Shown here piece after piece: positions 36,054-44,088 of a DNA stretch of 64,000 bases (within the stretch, counting starts at the first letter, position 1; every line of letters starts with the position of its first letter). Source of the stretch: DATGMP01 sp035293565 (GTDB lineage Bacteria; Pseudomonadota; Alphaproteobacteria; BOG-932; Roseiterribacteraceae). Made by a program: the position numbers and the translations under genes. The stretch lies in NCBI GenBank assembly GCA_035293565.1, contig DATGMP010000042.1:1-64000 (forward strand), given 5' to 3'. Below the pieces are notes generated by a model that ran no database searches, was not told where the DNA came from, and saw only the letters and a program-made list of their open reading frames with translations.

Positions 36054-36566
36054 ATGTCGGAACAGCTGCCGGACGCCGTACAGAGACTTCTCGATCTCCA
36101 AGACATTCAGAGGGCGCTTGCGATCTATGTCGTGGCGCTCGATTCGCGCGAATTGCCGCTGTTCCGCCAGTGCTTCACCCCGGATGCGCGGATCACGCTC
36201 GCGGGCATGGGCGACATGACGCCCGACAGCTACATCAAGCTCGCGGAGGAAGGGCTCGGACGGCTCGACGCGACGCAGCACCATCTGGGCCTGCCGTTGA
36301 TCCGTCTGGACGGAGACCGCGCCCATGCGCGCTGCTATTTCATGGCGCAGCATGCCCGCAACGCGCTCGCGCCGAACGGCCTTCTGCTGATCGGCGGCTG
36401 GTATACCGATGAGCTGGTGCGCACGAAGGACGGCTGGCGCATCGCGCAGCGGGAAGGGACCGCCCTCTGGTACGACGGCAACCCCGAAGTCCTGGGCTAT
36501 AATTTCCCGATGGGAGCGACCCCGCGCGGGCCGGGCCATGCGGCGCCCGCCTGGATGCGGGCCTGA
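36054..36566 (+). CDS. SnoaL/NTF2-like protein
   Basis: 170 residues with ribosome site GGAGGAG. The N-terminal helix region DLQDIQRALAIYVVALDSRE is typical of the SnoaL_4 group (ring-hydroxylating dioxygenase beta-subunit-like). ATQHHLG carries a His pair and WRIAQREGTALWYDGNP ends the fold. Such proteins act as dehydratases or isomerases or only bind ligands. It is divergent from the LLM gene at 35072 and most likely shares its control region. Confidence 0.83.
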   Translation: MSEQLPDAVQRLLDLQDIQRALAIYVVALDSRELPLFRQCFTPDARITLAGMGDMTPDSYIKLAEEGLGRLDATQHHLGLPLIRLDGDRAHARCYFMAQHARNALAPNGLLLIGGWYTDELVRTKDGWRIAQREGTALWYDGNPEVLGYNFPMGATPRGPGHAAPAWMRA

Positions 36567-36628
36567 GCCACCCGGAACAAGCAAACATCGATTGCCGTTT
36601 CCCGAAGTGAATTCCTCGGGAGACAGGA

Positions 36629-36706
36629 ATGCGCGGTCTTTTGTTGTGGCTCATAGGGATCCCGATCCCGATCATCATTCTGCTCTACATCTTCCACGTG
36701 ATCTGA
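36629..36706 (+). CDS. 25-residue membrane microprotein
   Basis: Encoded from ATG 36629 with an AGGA-containing ribosome site just upstream. The peptide begins MRGLLLWLIGIPIPIIILL and ends HVI: almost entirely one membrane helix with a Gly-Ile-Pro-Ile-Pro kink. Very short proteins with this LWLIGIPIPI pattern are known from many alphaproteobacterial genomes as uncharacterised small proteins. It sits upstream of two other small genes (36756, 37024), a common setting for envelope or stress functions. Its role is unknown. Confidence 0.75.
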   Translation: MRGLLLWLIGIPIPIIILLYIFHVI

Positions 36707-36755
36707 ATTTCAGACCGCGGAGAGGAAGCTCGCTCGGCTTTCGCAAGGAGGCACC

Positions 36756-37016
36756 ATGACGGCAATCGCAACCAGGACGCTCAAACCGCTCAGGCGGCGC
36801 GTCGTGCAATTCGAGAAGGCGGCGCTCGAAGCGGCGGAAAATGCGGACCGCGCTTTGACGCGAGCCGAAAGGAGAGCGCGCGGCGTAATGAGGACCGGCC
36901 GATCGTTCGCGAAGCAGATCCACGACCGCATCGAGGACCAGCCGCACACCTCTGTTCTTGCGGCGCTGGCGCTGGGCGGCTTGATCGGCTACCTCCTGCA
37001 TCGCGCGCGCGACTGA
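36756..37016 (+). CDS. DUF883/ElaB-YqjD-like small membrane-anchored protein
   Basis: 86 residues with a strong AAGGAGG ribosome site. An amphipathic, Ala/Arg/Glu-rich helical region (about 15-60) leads to a C-terminal membrane helix (SVLAALALGGLIGYLL) and a basic end (HRARD). This is the layout of the YqjD/ElaB group, inner-membrane proteins that can bind ribosomes in stationary phase in E. coli. Assignment is by architecture and the C-terminal pattern, so it is tentative. Confidence 0.7.
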   Translation: MTAIATRTLKPLRRRVVQFEKAALEAAENADRALTRAERRARGVMRTGRSFAKQIHDRIEDQPHTSVLAALALGGLIGYLLHRARD

Positions 37017-37023
37017 TCGCCCG

Positions 37024-37281
37024 ATGGACCGGACGAACGAACGCGCGGCCGATATCGGCACGATCGTACCCGTAGGCCTCATGGCCGTGGGCGCGGTCGC
37101 GCTGACGCGGCGGCCGACATTGCTCGGTGCAGCCATTTTGGGCCTGCTCACCTACGAGCTGTTCAAGCAGAAACGCCCTGAGCGGCAACCGGGGCGCGAC
37201 CCCGTGGAGCGCGACTCCGAAGATTCCTTCCCAGCCAGCGATCCGCCGGGCTGGTCGGGCACCACGGCGCGCGCCGGCTGA
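37024..37281 (+). CDS. Small membrane protein with SEDSFPASDPP-type tail
   Basis: 85 residues, 7 bases after the DUF883-like gene, so almost surely cotranscribed. Two hydrophobic stretches (GTIVPVGLMAVGAVAL and LLGAAILGLLTYELF) are followed by a soluble tail VERDSEDSFPASDPPGWSG. That acidic tail motif recurs in many small alphaproteobacterial proteins of unknown function. A role in envelope stress can only be suggested from the company it keeps. Confidence 0.75.
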   Translation: MDRTNERAADIGTIVPVGLMAVGAVALTRRPTLLGAAILGLLTYELFKQKRPERQPGRDPVERDSEDSFPASDPPGWSGTTARAG

Positions 37282-37375
37282 AGCTCTGTCCGGCTTGTGC
37301 GCTGGACGCTTGGGCGACATCATAGGCCTCCAAAAGGCCGCCTGATGATGGCGGTCGACGCATTGGAGGCGCTGC

Positions 37376-38356
37376 ATGGTGAAGCTCGGGACCAATCTGC
37401 CGGAGCATCTGATCGGCACGGACCAGGGAGCCCTATCGGAGTTCCTCCAGGGCTTGGAGGAACTCGGCTACCATTACGTCACGGTCGGCGATCACGTGCT
37501 GGGCGCCGATCTCAGTGTCAGACCGGACTGGAAGCCCTTCCTCGGTAAGGCGCCGCTCTATGACCATCACATGGTGTGGCACGAGCCGCTGGTGCTGTTC
37601 GGCTATCTGGCCGCCCTCACCCGCAAGCTCGAGCTCTGCACCGGCATTCTGATCAGTCCACAGCGACAATCCGCGCTGCTCGCCAAACAGGCCGCCGAAG
37701 CCGACGTGCTCACGGGCGGCCGCATCCGTTTCGTCATCGCCGCCGGATGGAACGACGTCGAATACGAGGCGCTTGGAATCGATTTCGCCAGCCGCGGCAA
37801 GATCATGGAGGAGCAGGTCGTCCTGATGCGGCGGCTTTGGACGAACGAGCTGGTGACCTTCCACGGCCAGTTCCACACAGTGAATGCCGCGGGCATCAAC
37901 CCGCTGCCCGTCCAGCGGCCCATTCCGCTCTGGTTCGGCGGCCAATCGAAGCCTGTGCTTCGCCGGATCGGCAAGCTGGCCGACGGCTGGTTTCCCTATT
38001 ATCCGCATTTCAGCGAGCAGCGCCTGCAGGAGGATCGCGACGCGATCCGCGCGAGCGCAAAGGAAGCGGGACGCGACCCCGCCTCGATCGGGATTGAGGG
38101 CGCCATCTATTTCGTCGATCCGCGCTTCGAAGCGCCGCCGGACGCGCGCAAGCCGCCCGAGACGCTCGAGGAATGCGTCGAATACGCCAATTGGTGGAAG
38201 CGGTTCGGCGCGACGCGCTATTGGGTGACCGCGCCCTGGGCCAAGCTGGGGCCGGAGGAGACGGGCATTCGCGAAACCGGCAAGAAGTGGACCGGCGTTG
38301 AGCAGCGACTGCGCGCGCTCGCCGAGTTCAAGGACGCGATCGGCTCCGATTTCTAG
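37376..38356 (+). CDS. LLM class flavin-dependent oxidoreductase
   Basis: 326 residues. Luciferase-like fold with YVTVGDHVLG, LTGGRIRFVIAAGWNDVEYEALG (about 117-139) and PIPLWFGGQSKPVLRRI. It belongs to the TIGR03619-like group by layout, usually F420- or FMN-dependent. One base separates its TAG from the ATG of the acyl-CoA carboxyltransferase, so the two are cotranscribed and probably sequential in one pathway. Confidence 0.9.
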   Translation: MVKLGTNLPEHLIGTDQGALSEFLQGLEELGYHYVTVGDHVLGADLSVRPDWKPFLGKAPLYDHHMVWHEPLVLFGYLAALTRKLELCTGILISPQRQSALLAKQAAEADVLTGGRIRFVIAAGWNDVEYEALGIDFASRGKIMEEQVVLMRRLWTNELVTFHGQFHTVNAAGINPLPVQRPIPLWFGGQSKPVLRRIGKLADGWFPYYPHFSEQRLQEDRDAIRASAKEAGRDPASIGIEGAIYFVDPRFEAPPDARKPPETLEECVEYANWWKRFGATRYWVTAPWAKLGPEETGIRETGKKWTGVEQRLRALAEFKDAIGSDF

Positions 38357-38357
38357 C

Positions 38358-39878
38358 ATGGCATCCGATCTCGGCCGCTGGGAGCGGATCCTGGGCGAGC
38401 TCGCGCGCCGGCGTGCCTTCAGCGAGCAGATGGGCGGAGCCGAACGGGTGGAGCGCCACCGCGCCGCCGGCAAGCTCGATGCGCGGCAGCGGATCGCGGC
38501 TTTGTTCGACGACGGAAGCTTTGTCGAGCTCGGCGCCTTCGTTGGCGGTCTCAGCGACATGAGCGACACACCCGCGCCGGCCGACGGACTCATCGCCGGC
38601 TTCGGGCGTATCGACGGACGCCCGGCTCTCGCCGGCGCAGAGGATTTCACCGTGCTCGGCGGCTCGATCGGCGAAGGTGGCGCGGACAAGCGCTACCGGC
38701 TCGCGCAGCTCGCGGCCCAGGAGCGGTTGCCGCTGATCTTCATGCTTGAGGGTGCGGGCCACAGGCTCACCAACAACCATCAAGGACGCAGGCCCAACGA
38801 TCTGCAGGCTCTTGCCGAACTGTCGGGACTGGTGCCGATGGTATCGCTCGTCATGGGCGCCTCGGCAGGTCACGGTGCGCTGACCGCGCCCCTTTCGGAC
38901 TTCGTCGTCATGACGGAGGCGGCTTCGCTCTTCAGCGCGGGGCCGCCGCTGGTCAAAGGCGCGATCGGCGAGACCGTCACCAAAGAGCAGCTTGGCGGCC
39001 CGCAAATCCATGTCGCGCTCTCGGGAGTCGCGCACAATCTCGCCGCCGATGACGTGAACGCCATCGCGATGGCGCGGCGCTACCTTTCGTACTTCCCGTC
39101 GAATGCCTGGGCGCACACGCCGAAGCTGGAAGGGCCGGATACGGGCCCGCGCCGGCTGGACGGAATCTTGGAGCTGATCGATCCGGATCCGCGAATTCCG
39201 TTCGATGCGCGGCTGCTCGTCGAGATGCTTGTCGATGGGGGCACGCTGTTCGAGGTTCAGCCGCAATTCGGCGCTCCGATCATCACCGCGCTCGCGCGCC
39301 TCGGCGGCCATGCCGTCGCGATCCTGGCCAATAATCCCTCGGTCGGAGCCGGAGCCATCGATTCCAATGCGGCCGACAAAGCAGCGCACTTCATGGATGT
39401 CGCGGGCGCTTTTCACCTGCCGGTCGTGTTCCTCACCGATAATCCCGGCGTGATGGCAGGCTCGGCTGCGGAGAAGACGGGCATCCTGCGTCATGCCGCC
39501 CGCATGTTCGTCGCCCAGCACAGGCTCAAGGTGCCGAAGCTGCACGTGACCTTGCGCAAGGCCTTCGGCTTCGGCTCGTCGGTGATGGCGATGAATCCGT
39601 TCGATCGCCAGACGATCTCGCTTGCCTTCCCGGCTGTCACGATGGGCGCGATGCCCGCGGCGAGCGGCGCGCAATCCGCCAAGCTCGACGACGCGACCCG
39701 CGCCCGGATCGAGGCCGAACAGGCGGGCGGCTCCTTCCGAATCGCCGACCGGATGGGCTTCGATGACGTGATCGACCCGCGCGACCTCCGCGACGCGCTG
39801 CTCAAGGGGCTGGCGCTGGCCGAAGCCCGCCGCGCGGTCGCGCCCGAGCCGACCTTGACGCGCGGGGTGACGCCCTAA
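38358..39878 (+). CDS. Acyl-CoA carboxylase, carboxyltransferase (beta) subunit
   Basis: 506 residues from ATG 38358; the frame is open upstream but overlaps the LLM gene. Two crotonase-like carboxyltransferase halves are seen: [22 protein letters not shown] in the first and [32 protein letters not shown] in the second. The enzyme would carboxylate an acyl-CoA such as propionyl-, methylcrotonyl- or geranyl-CoA. No biotin carboxylase or biotin-carrier gene lies nearby, so it must pair with a distant alpha subunit. A link with the preceding LLM gene is suggested by the 1-base gap. Confidence 0.9.
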   Translation: MASDLGRWERILGELARRRAFSEQMGGAERVERHRAAGKLDARQRIAALFDDGSFVELGAFVGGLSDMSDTPAPADGLIAGFGRIDGRPALAGAEDFTVLGGSIGEGGADKRYRLAQLAAQERLPLIFMLEGAGHRLTNNHQGRRPNDLQALAELSGLVPMVSLVMGASAGHGALTAPLSDFVVMTEAASLFSAGPPLVKGAIGETVTKEQLGGPQIHVALSGVAHNLAADDVNAIAMARRYLSYFPSNAWAHTPKLEGPDTGPRRLDGILELIDPDPRIPFDARLLVEMLVDGGTLFEVQPQFGAPIITALARLGGHAVAILANNPSVGAGAIDSNAADKAAHFMDVAGAFHLPVVFLTDNPGVMAGSAAEKTGILRHAARMFVAQHRLKVPKLHVTLRKAFGFGSSVMAMNPFDRQTISLAFPAVTMGAMPAASGAQSAKLDDATRARIEAEQAGGSFRIADRMGFDDVIDPRDLRDALLKGLALAEARRAVAPEPTLTRGVTP

Positions 39879-39931
39879 GTCATTTGGGAGTAGCGTATGG
39901 CCGTTTCCGGCTAGGGGCAGGAGGAATGAGC

Positions 39932-40447
39932 ATGGCTTCGACCGAACGTGCGGTTCTCGCGGGCGGCTGCTTCTGGGGCATGCAGGATCTCATCCGCCGG
40001 TTTCCGGGCGTCATCTCGACCCGGGTCGGCTATACGGGCGGTGACGTGCCCAACGCCACCTATCGCAATCACGGAACGCATGCCGAGGGCATCGAGATCA
40101 TCTTCGATCCCGAAAAGCTCAGCTACCGCAAGCTGCTGGAATTCTTTTTCCAGATCCACGACCCGACGACGCCCAATCGCCAGGGCAATGACCGCGGCAC
40201 CTCCTACCGCTCAGGCATCTATTATACGACAGCGGCGCAGAAGCAGACCGCGCTCGACACGATCGCGGACGTCAATGCTTCGGGGCTATGGCCAGGCAAG
40301 GTCGTGACCGAAGTCGCCGAAGCCGGCCCCTTCTGGGAAGCCGAGCCTGAGCACCAGGATTACCTGGAGCGCTACCCGAACGGCTACACCTGCCATTGGA
40401 TCCGGCCCGATTGGGTATTGCCGAAGCGCGAGGGGCGGGCCGCGTAA
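39932..40447 (+). CDS. msrA: Peptide-methionine (S)-S-oxide reductase
   Basis: 171 residues. MsrA reduces methionine S-sulfoxide in oxidised proteins. The catalytic motif GGCFWG (Cys13) is followed by [17 protein letters not shown] and YRSGIYY, all standard. Two ATGs compete: 39926 is only one base from AGGAGG, while 39932 is 7 bases away, so 39932 is chosen. Convergent with the amidohydrolase at 40520. A resolving cysteine is in YTCHWIRP near the C-terminus. Confidence 0.95.
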   Translation: MASTERAVLAGGCFWGMQDLIRRFPGVISTRVGYTGGDVPNATYRNHGTHAEGIEIIFDPEKLSYRKLLEFFFQIHDPTTPNRQGNDRGTSYRSGIYYTTAAQKQTALDTIADVNASGLWPGKVVTEVAEAGPFWEAEPEHQDYLERYPNGYTCHWIRPDWVLPKREGRAA

Positions 40448-40458
40448 GGCCTCGCCGC

Positions 40459-40510
40459 TACATCAGCGACGTGATGTAACAAGAAAAGCTTCGGACCGTC
40501 AGTCGTCCGA
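40459..40510. terminator. Two small hairpins between convergent genes
   Basis: TACATCA/TGATGTA (40459-40478, loop GCGACG) and TCGGAC/GTCCGA (40491-40510, loop of 8) lie in the 72 bases between msrA and the convergent amidohydrolase. The stretch AACAAGAAAAGC between them reads as T-rich on the minus strand. This suits a bidirectional terminator but is weak. Confidence 0.4.
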
Positions 40511-40519
40511 CAGTCGCTC

Positions 40520-41653
40520 TTACGCAGCCTTCTGATCGAACTTGAACAGCCGCAGCGAATTGCCGGCAAGGATCGCGTGGCGCTCGTCGGCCGGCACTTC
40601 GCTGAATTGCGAGTTGATGGTCTTCCAAGAGAACGGCCAGTCGCTGGTGATGTGCGGATAGTCGCTGGACCACAGCATCCGCTCCACGCCAATTCGGTGG
40701 CGATTGGCGATCGCGAACGGATCGCTGATGAAGGCCGCGGGGAAGAATTCGTGCATATACTCGCTGGGCCGGCGCGCGAGCTTCTTGTTCCGGAGGGACG
40801 CCTTGGAGTGGCGCATGTAATTGTCGTCCGCCTGATCTTCGAAATACGGAATCCAGCCGCAATCCACTTCGATCAGCGGAATGCGGATCTTGGGAAAACG
40901 GTCGAGCACGCCGCCGAAGATGAATTGCAGCATCCTGAGCGGCGCGTCGTGGAAATGCCCTGTGCCCGGCAGGGATTCGGCGCGCTGGACACCCAGCATC
41001 TGGGTGGTGAGGCCGACATGGATGGTGAGCGGCTTGCCGGAGGCCTCGATCGCCTCCCATACCGCGTCGTCCTCGGGCAGGATCGAAGTTCCCCCATTGG
41101 GATAGCGCTTCATCAGGAAGGCGACGAAGCCCGGCATCTTCGAGACGCGCTCAATCTCCCGCAAGCATCCGTCGACTCCTCGGTTCGGCAAAAGCGCGGT
41201 GCCGCCGAGCCGCGTGGGGTCTGTACCGCAGAATTCGGACATGAAATCATTGTAGGCTCGAATCATGTCGTGATGCAGATCGGCATCCTCGCACTGCGCC
41301 ACGAAGGCCGACGGATAGTTCGAGCCGAAGATCAGCTCGGCATCGACCCCATCCTCCTCGATCTCCTCGATGCGCGCTTTGGGGTCATAGCTGCCGGGAT
41401 TGATATCCTCGAAGCGGCACCAGGCTTCCATTTTCTTGGGATCGCGGCCGGCGCAGGCGCCCCAGCTAAACGGGATCTGGATATCGTAACCCGGGAACAC
41501 CCAGGCATCGCCCTTCTCCAGCCGCTCGACGCGCGGCACCTGATCGCGATATTTCGAGGCCACCCGCGAGGTCCACACATCCGCTGGCTCGTTCAGATGT
41601 CCGTCGGCCGAAATCAGCTTGTAGACCCGCTTCCCGTCCTTCCCCATCGGCAT
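40520..41653 (-). CDS. Amidohydrolase family 2 protein
   Basis: 377 residues from ATG 41653, with GGGAGG 7 bases upstream; ATG 41647 is a close alternative. N-terminal KLISADGHLNEPADVW and C-terminal WSSDYPHITSDWP (about 328-340, Asp331) match the amidohydrolase at 11112, but overall similarity is moderate. The group includes aromatic-acid decarboxylases and hydrolases of ring-fission products. It stands alone on the minus strand between msrA and the DegT-type gene. Confidence 0.88.
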   Translation of the reverse strand: MPMGKDGKRVYKLISADGHLNEPADVWTSRVASKYRDQVPRVERLEKGDAWVFPGYDIQIPFSWGACAGRDPKKMEAWCRFEDINPGSYDPKARIEEIEEDGVDAELIFGSNYPSAFVAQCEDADLHHDMIRAYNDFMSEFCGTDPTRLGGTALLPNRGVDGCLREIERVSKMPGFVAFLMKRYPNGGTSILPEDDAVWEAIEASGKPLTIHVGLTTQMLGVQRAESLPGTGHFHDAPLRMLQFIFGGVLDRFPKIRIPLIEVDCGWIPYFEDQADDNYMRHSKASLRNKKLARRPSEYMHEFFPAAFISDPFAIANRHRIGVERMLWSSDYPHITSDWPFSWKTINSQFSEVPADERHAILAGNSLRLFKFDQKAA

Positions 41654-41755
41654 GCCATGCCCTCCCGCTGCCCGAAGGCAATTTGGCATAAATCTATATC
41701 TTTGCAAAGAAAGAGGCCTGGCCGTCCCGTGCCTTGGGGGACAGCCTTAAGGAGC

Positions 41756-42985
41756 TCAGTTCCGCGCGCGCTGCCTGGCAATGAATTCATCCAGGACCTG
41801 GTAGAGATATTGGCAGTCCTCTTCGGTCATGGTCGGGTGGCAGGGCAGCATCAGCCCGTGCTCCATGACCTGATCGGCGCCCGGATAGCCGTCGGGGTCG
41901 GCGCGATATTCGACGCCTTTCATCATCGGATGGCGCGTGATGTTGCCGGAGAAGATGACCCGGGTGAACACGCCGGCATCCTCGAGGAATACCTGCAGGT
42001 CGCGGCGGCTCCAGCCAAGATCGGGGCGTAGCTGCACCGGATAGCAGATCCAGCTCGTCTTCACGTCCGGCAGCAGCCGCGCCTTGATGAAGATATCCGA
42101 GCGGCTTTCGAGATAGCGCGCGTGGCTCTGGAAATTCTTGTCGCGCAGCCGCCAGAATTCGTCGAGCTTGTCGAGCTGCACGTGGCCGAAAGCGGCACCG
42201 GCCTCGTTCGGAATGAAACCGTAGGCGACGTCCTCGAAGATGAACATACCGTCGTAGGCGATACCGTCGACATCCTCGAGGAAGCGCCCGTCGCTGTCCT
42301 TCTGCCGCGTGCCGTGCAGGAATTTCTCCGACGAACGGCCCCAGCAGCGGGCCATGAGACCCCAGTCCCAAAGCTTCTCGTCGTCGACCGCGACCATGCC
42401 GCCGTTCCCGAGACAGGTGATGATGTGGAAAATCGAGAAGCTGGTGACCGAGATGTCCGCACGCTTGCCGGTCGGGGTGCCGCGAAGCTCGGCTCCCAGC
42501 GTGTCGCAGCTATCCTCGACCAGCGTAAGCTTGCGCTTGTCGGCTATCTGGCGAAGCCTGTCCCAGTCCGGCACGCCGCCCACCAAGTTGGGCACGAGGA
42601 TCGCCTTGGTCTTCGGACCGATCATCCGTTCGAGCTTGTCGAGATCGATCTGATAGGTGTCGGGGACCACGTCCACCAGCGCCGGCACATAGCCCGCATG
42701 GACGATCGAGGCCACGTCGGTGGAGAAGGTGAGCACCGGCGTGATGACCTCCGAGCCTTTCGGCGCGTTCAGCATCCGCATGGCGAGCATCAAGGCCGAG
42801 CTGCCGGAATTCACCATGACGCCGTATTTATGGCCCATGAGCGCCGCGACGCGCTTCTCGAAACTCTGCACCTGAGAGCCCACGACCATGCCGTAGGGCG
42901 CCTCCATCACCTTGACGACGGCATCGATCTCCCTGCGATCGAGCATCGCGCCGCCATACCGAATCTCGCGTTTGGGAAGCGCCAT
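41756..42985 (-). CDS. DegT/DnrJ/EryC1/StrS-fold enzyme with His replacing the PLP lysine (sugar 3-dehydratase-like)
   Basis: 409 residues from ATG 42985 (GGAGGAG upstream). Aspartate-aminotransferase fold of the sugar aminotransferase family: NSGSSALMLAMR (about 59-70) binds the phosphate, EDSCDTLGAEL holds the pyridine-N Asp (about 158). In normal members the next motif is SFxxxK, the lysine forming the PLP aldimine. Here it reads SFSIFHIIT with His187 at that site, exactly as in the PMP-dependent 3-dehydratases ColD and E1/RfbH. That suggests a radical-free or ferredoxin-aided deoxysugar dehydration rather than transamination. No nucleotide-sugar genes lie beside it, so the substrate is open. 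Confidence 0.85.
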   Translation of the reverse strand: MALPKREIRYGGAMLDRREIDAVVKVMEAPYGMVVGSQVQSFEKRVAALMGHKYGVMVNSGSSALMLAMRMLNAPKGSEVITPVLTFSTDVASIVHAGYVPALVDVVPDTYQIDLDKLERMIGPKTKAILVPNLVGGVPDWDRLRQIADKRKLTLVEDSCDTLGAELRGTPTGKRADISVTSFSIFHIITCLGNGGMVAVDDEKLWDWGLMARCWGRSSEKFLHGTRQKDSDGRFLEDVDGIAYDGMFIFEDVAYGFIPNEAGAAFGHVQLDKLDEFWRLRDKNFQSHARYLESRSDIFIKARLLPDVKTSWICYPVQLRPDLGWSRRDLQVFLEDAGVFTRVIFSGNITRHPMMKGVEYRADPDGYPGADQVMEHGLMLPCHPTMTEEDCQYLYQVLDEFIARQRARN

Positions 42986-43077
42986 GACCCGTCTCCTCCT
43001 CCATTCCGCTTTTCGCCCCGCGACCATGAAAGGCGGGGTGCCGCGCGTCAACTGTCGTCACGGAGGACGATCCGGCG

Positions 43078-43300
43078 CTACTCGGCGGCCGCGCGCGCGG
43101 CACGTCGGGCAGCCGCTGCGCTCGCCGCGTAACGGCGCGCCAGGACCGCGCAGATCATGAGCTGGATTTGGTGGAAGATCATGAGCGGCACGATCATCGG
43201 ACCGGCCACCGCCGAGGGAAAGAGAAGCCCCGCGATCGGCACGCCCGAGGCCAAGCTCTTCTTCGACCCGGAAAAAGCTCGGCATCGCCGCGATATGGCA
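43078..43300 (-). pseudogene. 3' remnant of a bile acid:sodium symporter-family gene
   Basis: Only the last 65 or so residues remain: GSKKSLASGVPIAGLLFP, then PMIVPLMIFHQIQLM, CAVLARRYA and an Ala/Arg tail to a TAG at 43078. These are the C-terminal helices of BASS-type transporters. Near 43265-43280 the reading shifts: the motif expected just before GSKKS (IAAM) is found in another frame. Nothing of the other eight or so helices is present before the plus-strand GST gene at 43416, so it is a truncated and frameshifted relic. The remaining bases 43301-43415 show nothing. Confidence 0.72.
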
Positions 43301-43415
43301 GCTTCCCGACGCCGAGCCAAGCGGTTGGCCCTCACAGGCCCTGGATCGGGACATAAGTTTGCGTTTAATGTCCCCCGCGTTCGCGCGACCGCTTTTCCAC
43401 GATGAGTCTGCTGAA

Positions 43416-44084
43416 ATGGTGACGCTGTATCATTGCCCCGAGACGCGCTCGATGCGCTCGCTCTGGCTGCTGAACGAGCTCGGGATTCCGTTTGAGATCA
43501 AGGAAATGCCTTTCGATCTCAAGGTGTTGCGCTCGCCCGAATATCTGGCGATCCATCCGCTCGGGCGCATTCCGGCCCTGCGGGACGGCGACGTCACGCT
43601 GTTCGAGTCCGGCGCCATCGCCCAGTATCTCTGCGAGAAATACGACACGAAGGGACTCGACCGGCCGATCGGCCACCCCGAGCGCCCGCTTTGGCTGCAA
43701 TGGATCCATTTCGCAGAGACCATGATCGTCCACGCCGCGAGCCTGGTTCAGCAATGGGTATTCATTTCCGAGGCGGAGCGTTCTCAGGCTGTGATCACAT
43801 TGGAAAGCCGGCGCATCGGCAAATGCCTCGATCTGTTGGAACGCGAGCTGCAGACAAAGGACACGCTGCTGCCGTCGGGCTTCTCCGCGGCGGACACCAA
43901 CGTCGGATTCAGCGTCTATTTCGTGACGGCTTTCGTCTCGCTCGGCGCTCACCCGAAGGTCGAGGCCTACCGCAAGCGCAACATGGCGCGTCCGGCCTTC
44001 CAAAAATCCATACCGGAGGGCCAGAAGGAGCCTTTGGAATGGCTGACTCCGCGATTGGGTCCGGTTTTCAAATTCGCCGGCTGA
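43416..44084 (+). CDS. Glutathione S-transferase family protein
   Basis: 222 residues from ATG 43416. Thioredoxin-fold N-terminal domain (VTLYHCPETRSMRSLWLL, PLGRIPALRDGDVTLFESGAI) followed by an all-helical domain (AADTNVGFSV, N-capping box). The catalytic position is likely a Ser in ETRSMRS. Broad detoxification or ring-opening roles are possible. Four bases separate its stop from the GTG of kup, so the two are cotranscribed, although no functional link is apparent. Confidence 0.88.
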   Translation: MVTLYHCPETRSMRSLWLLNELGIPFEIKEMPFDLKVLRSPEYLAIHPLGRIPALRDGDVTLFESGAIAQYLCEKYDTKGLDRPIGHPERPLWLQWIHFAETMIVHAASLVQQWVFISEAERSQAVITLESRRIGKCLDLLERELQTKDTLLPSGFSAADTNVGFSVYFVTAFVSLGAHPKVEAYRKRNMARPAFQKSIPEGQKEPLEWLTPRLGPVFKFAG

Positions 44085-44088
44085 TCCC

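Noticed and set aside
41756..42985. Ordinary sugar aminotransferase assignment
   Set aside because: The required PLP lysine is a histidine, so a plain aminotransferase call would be misleading.
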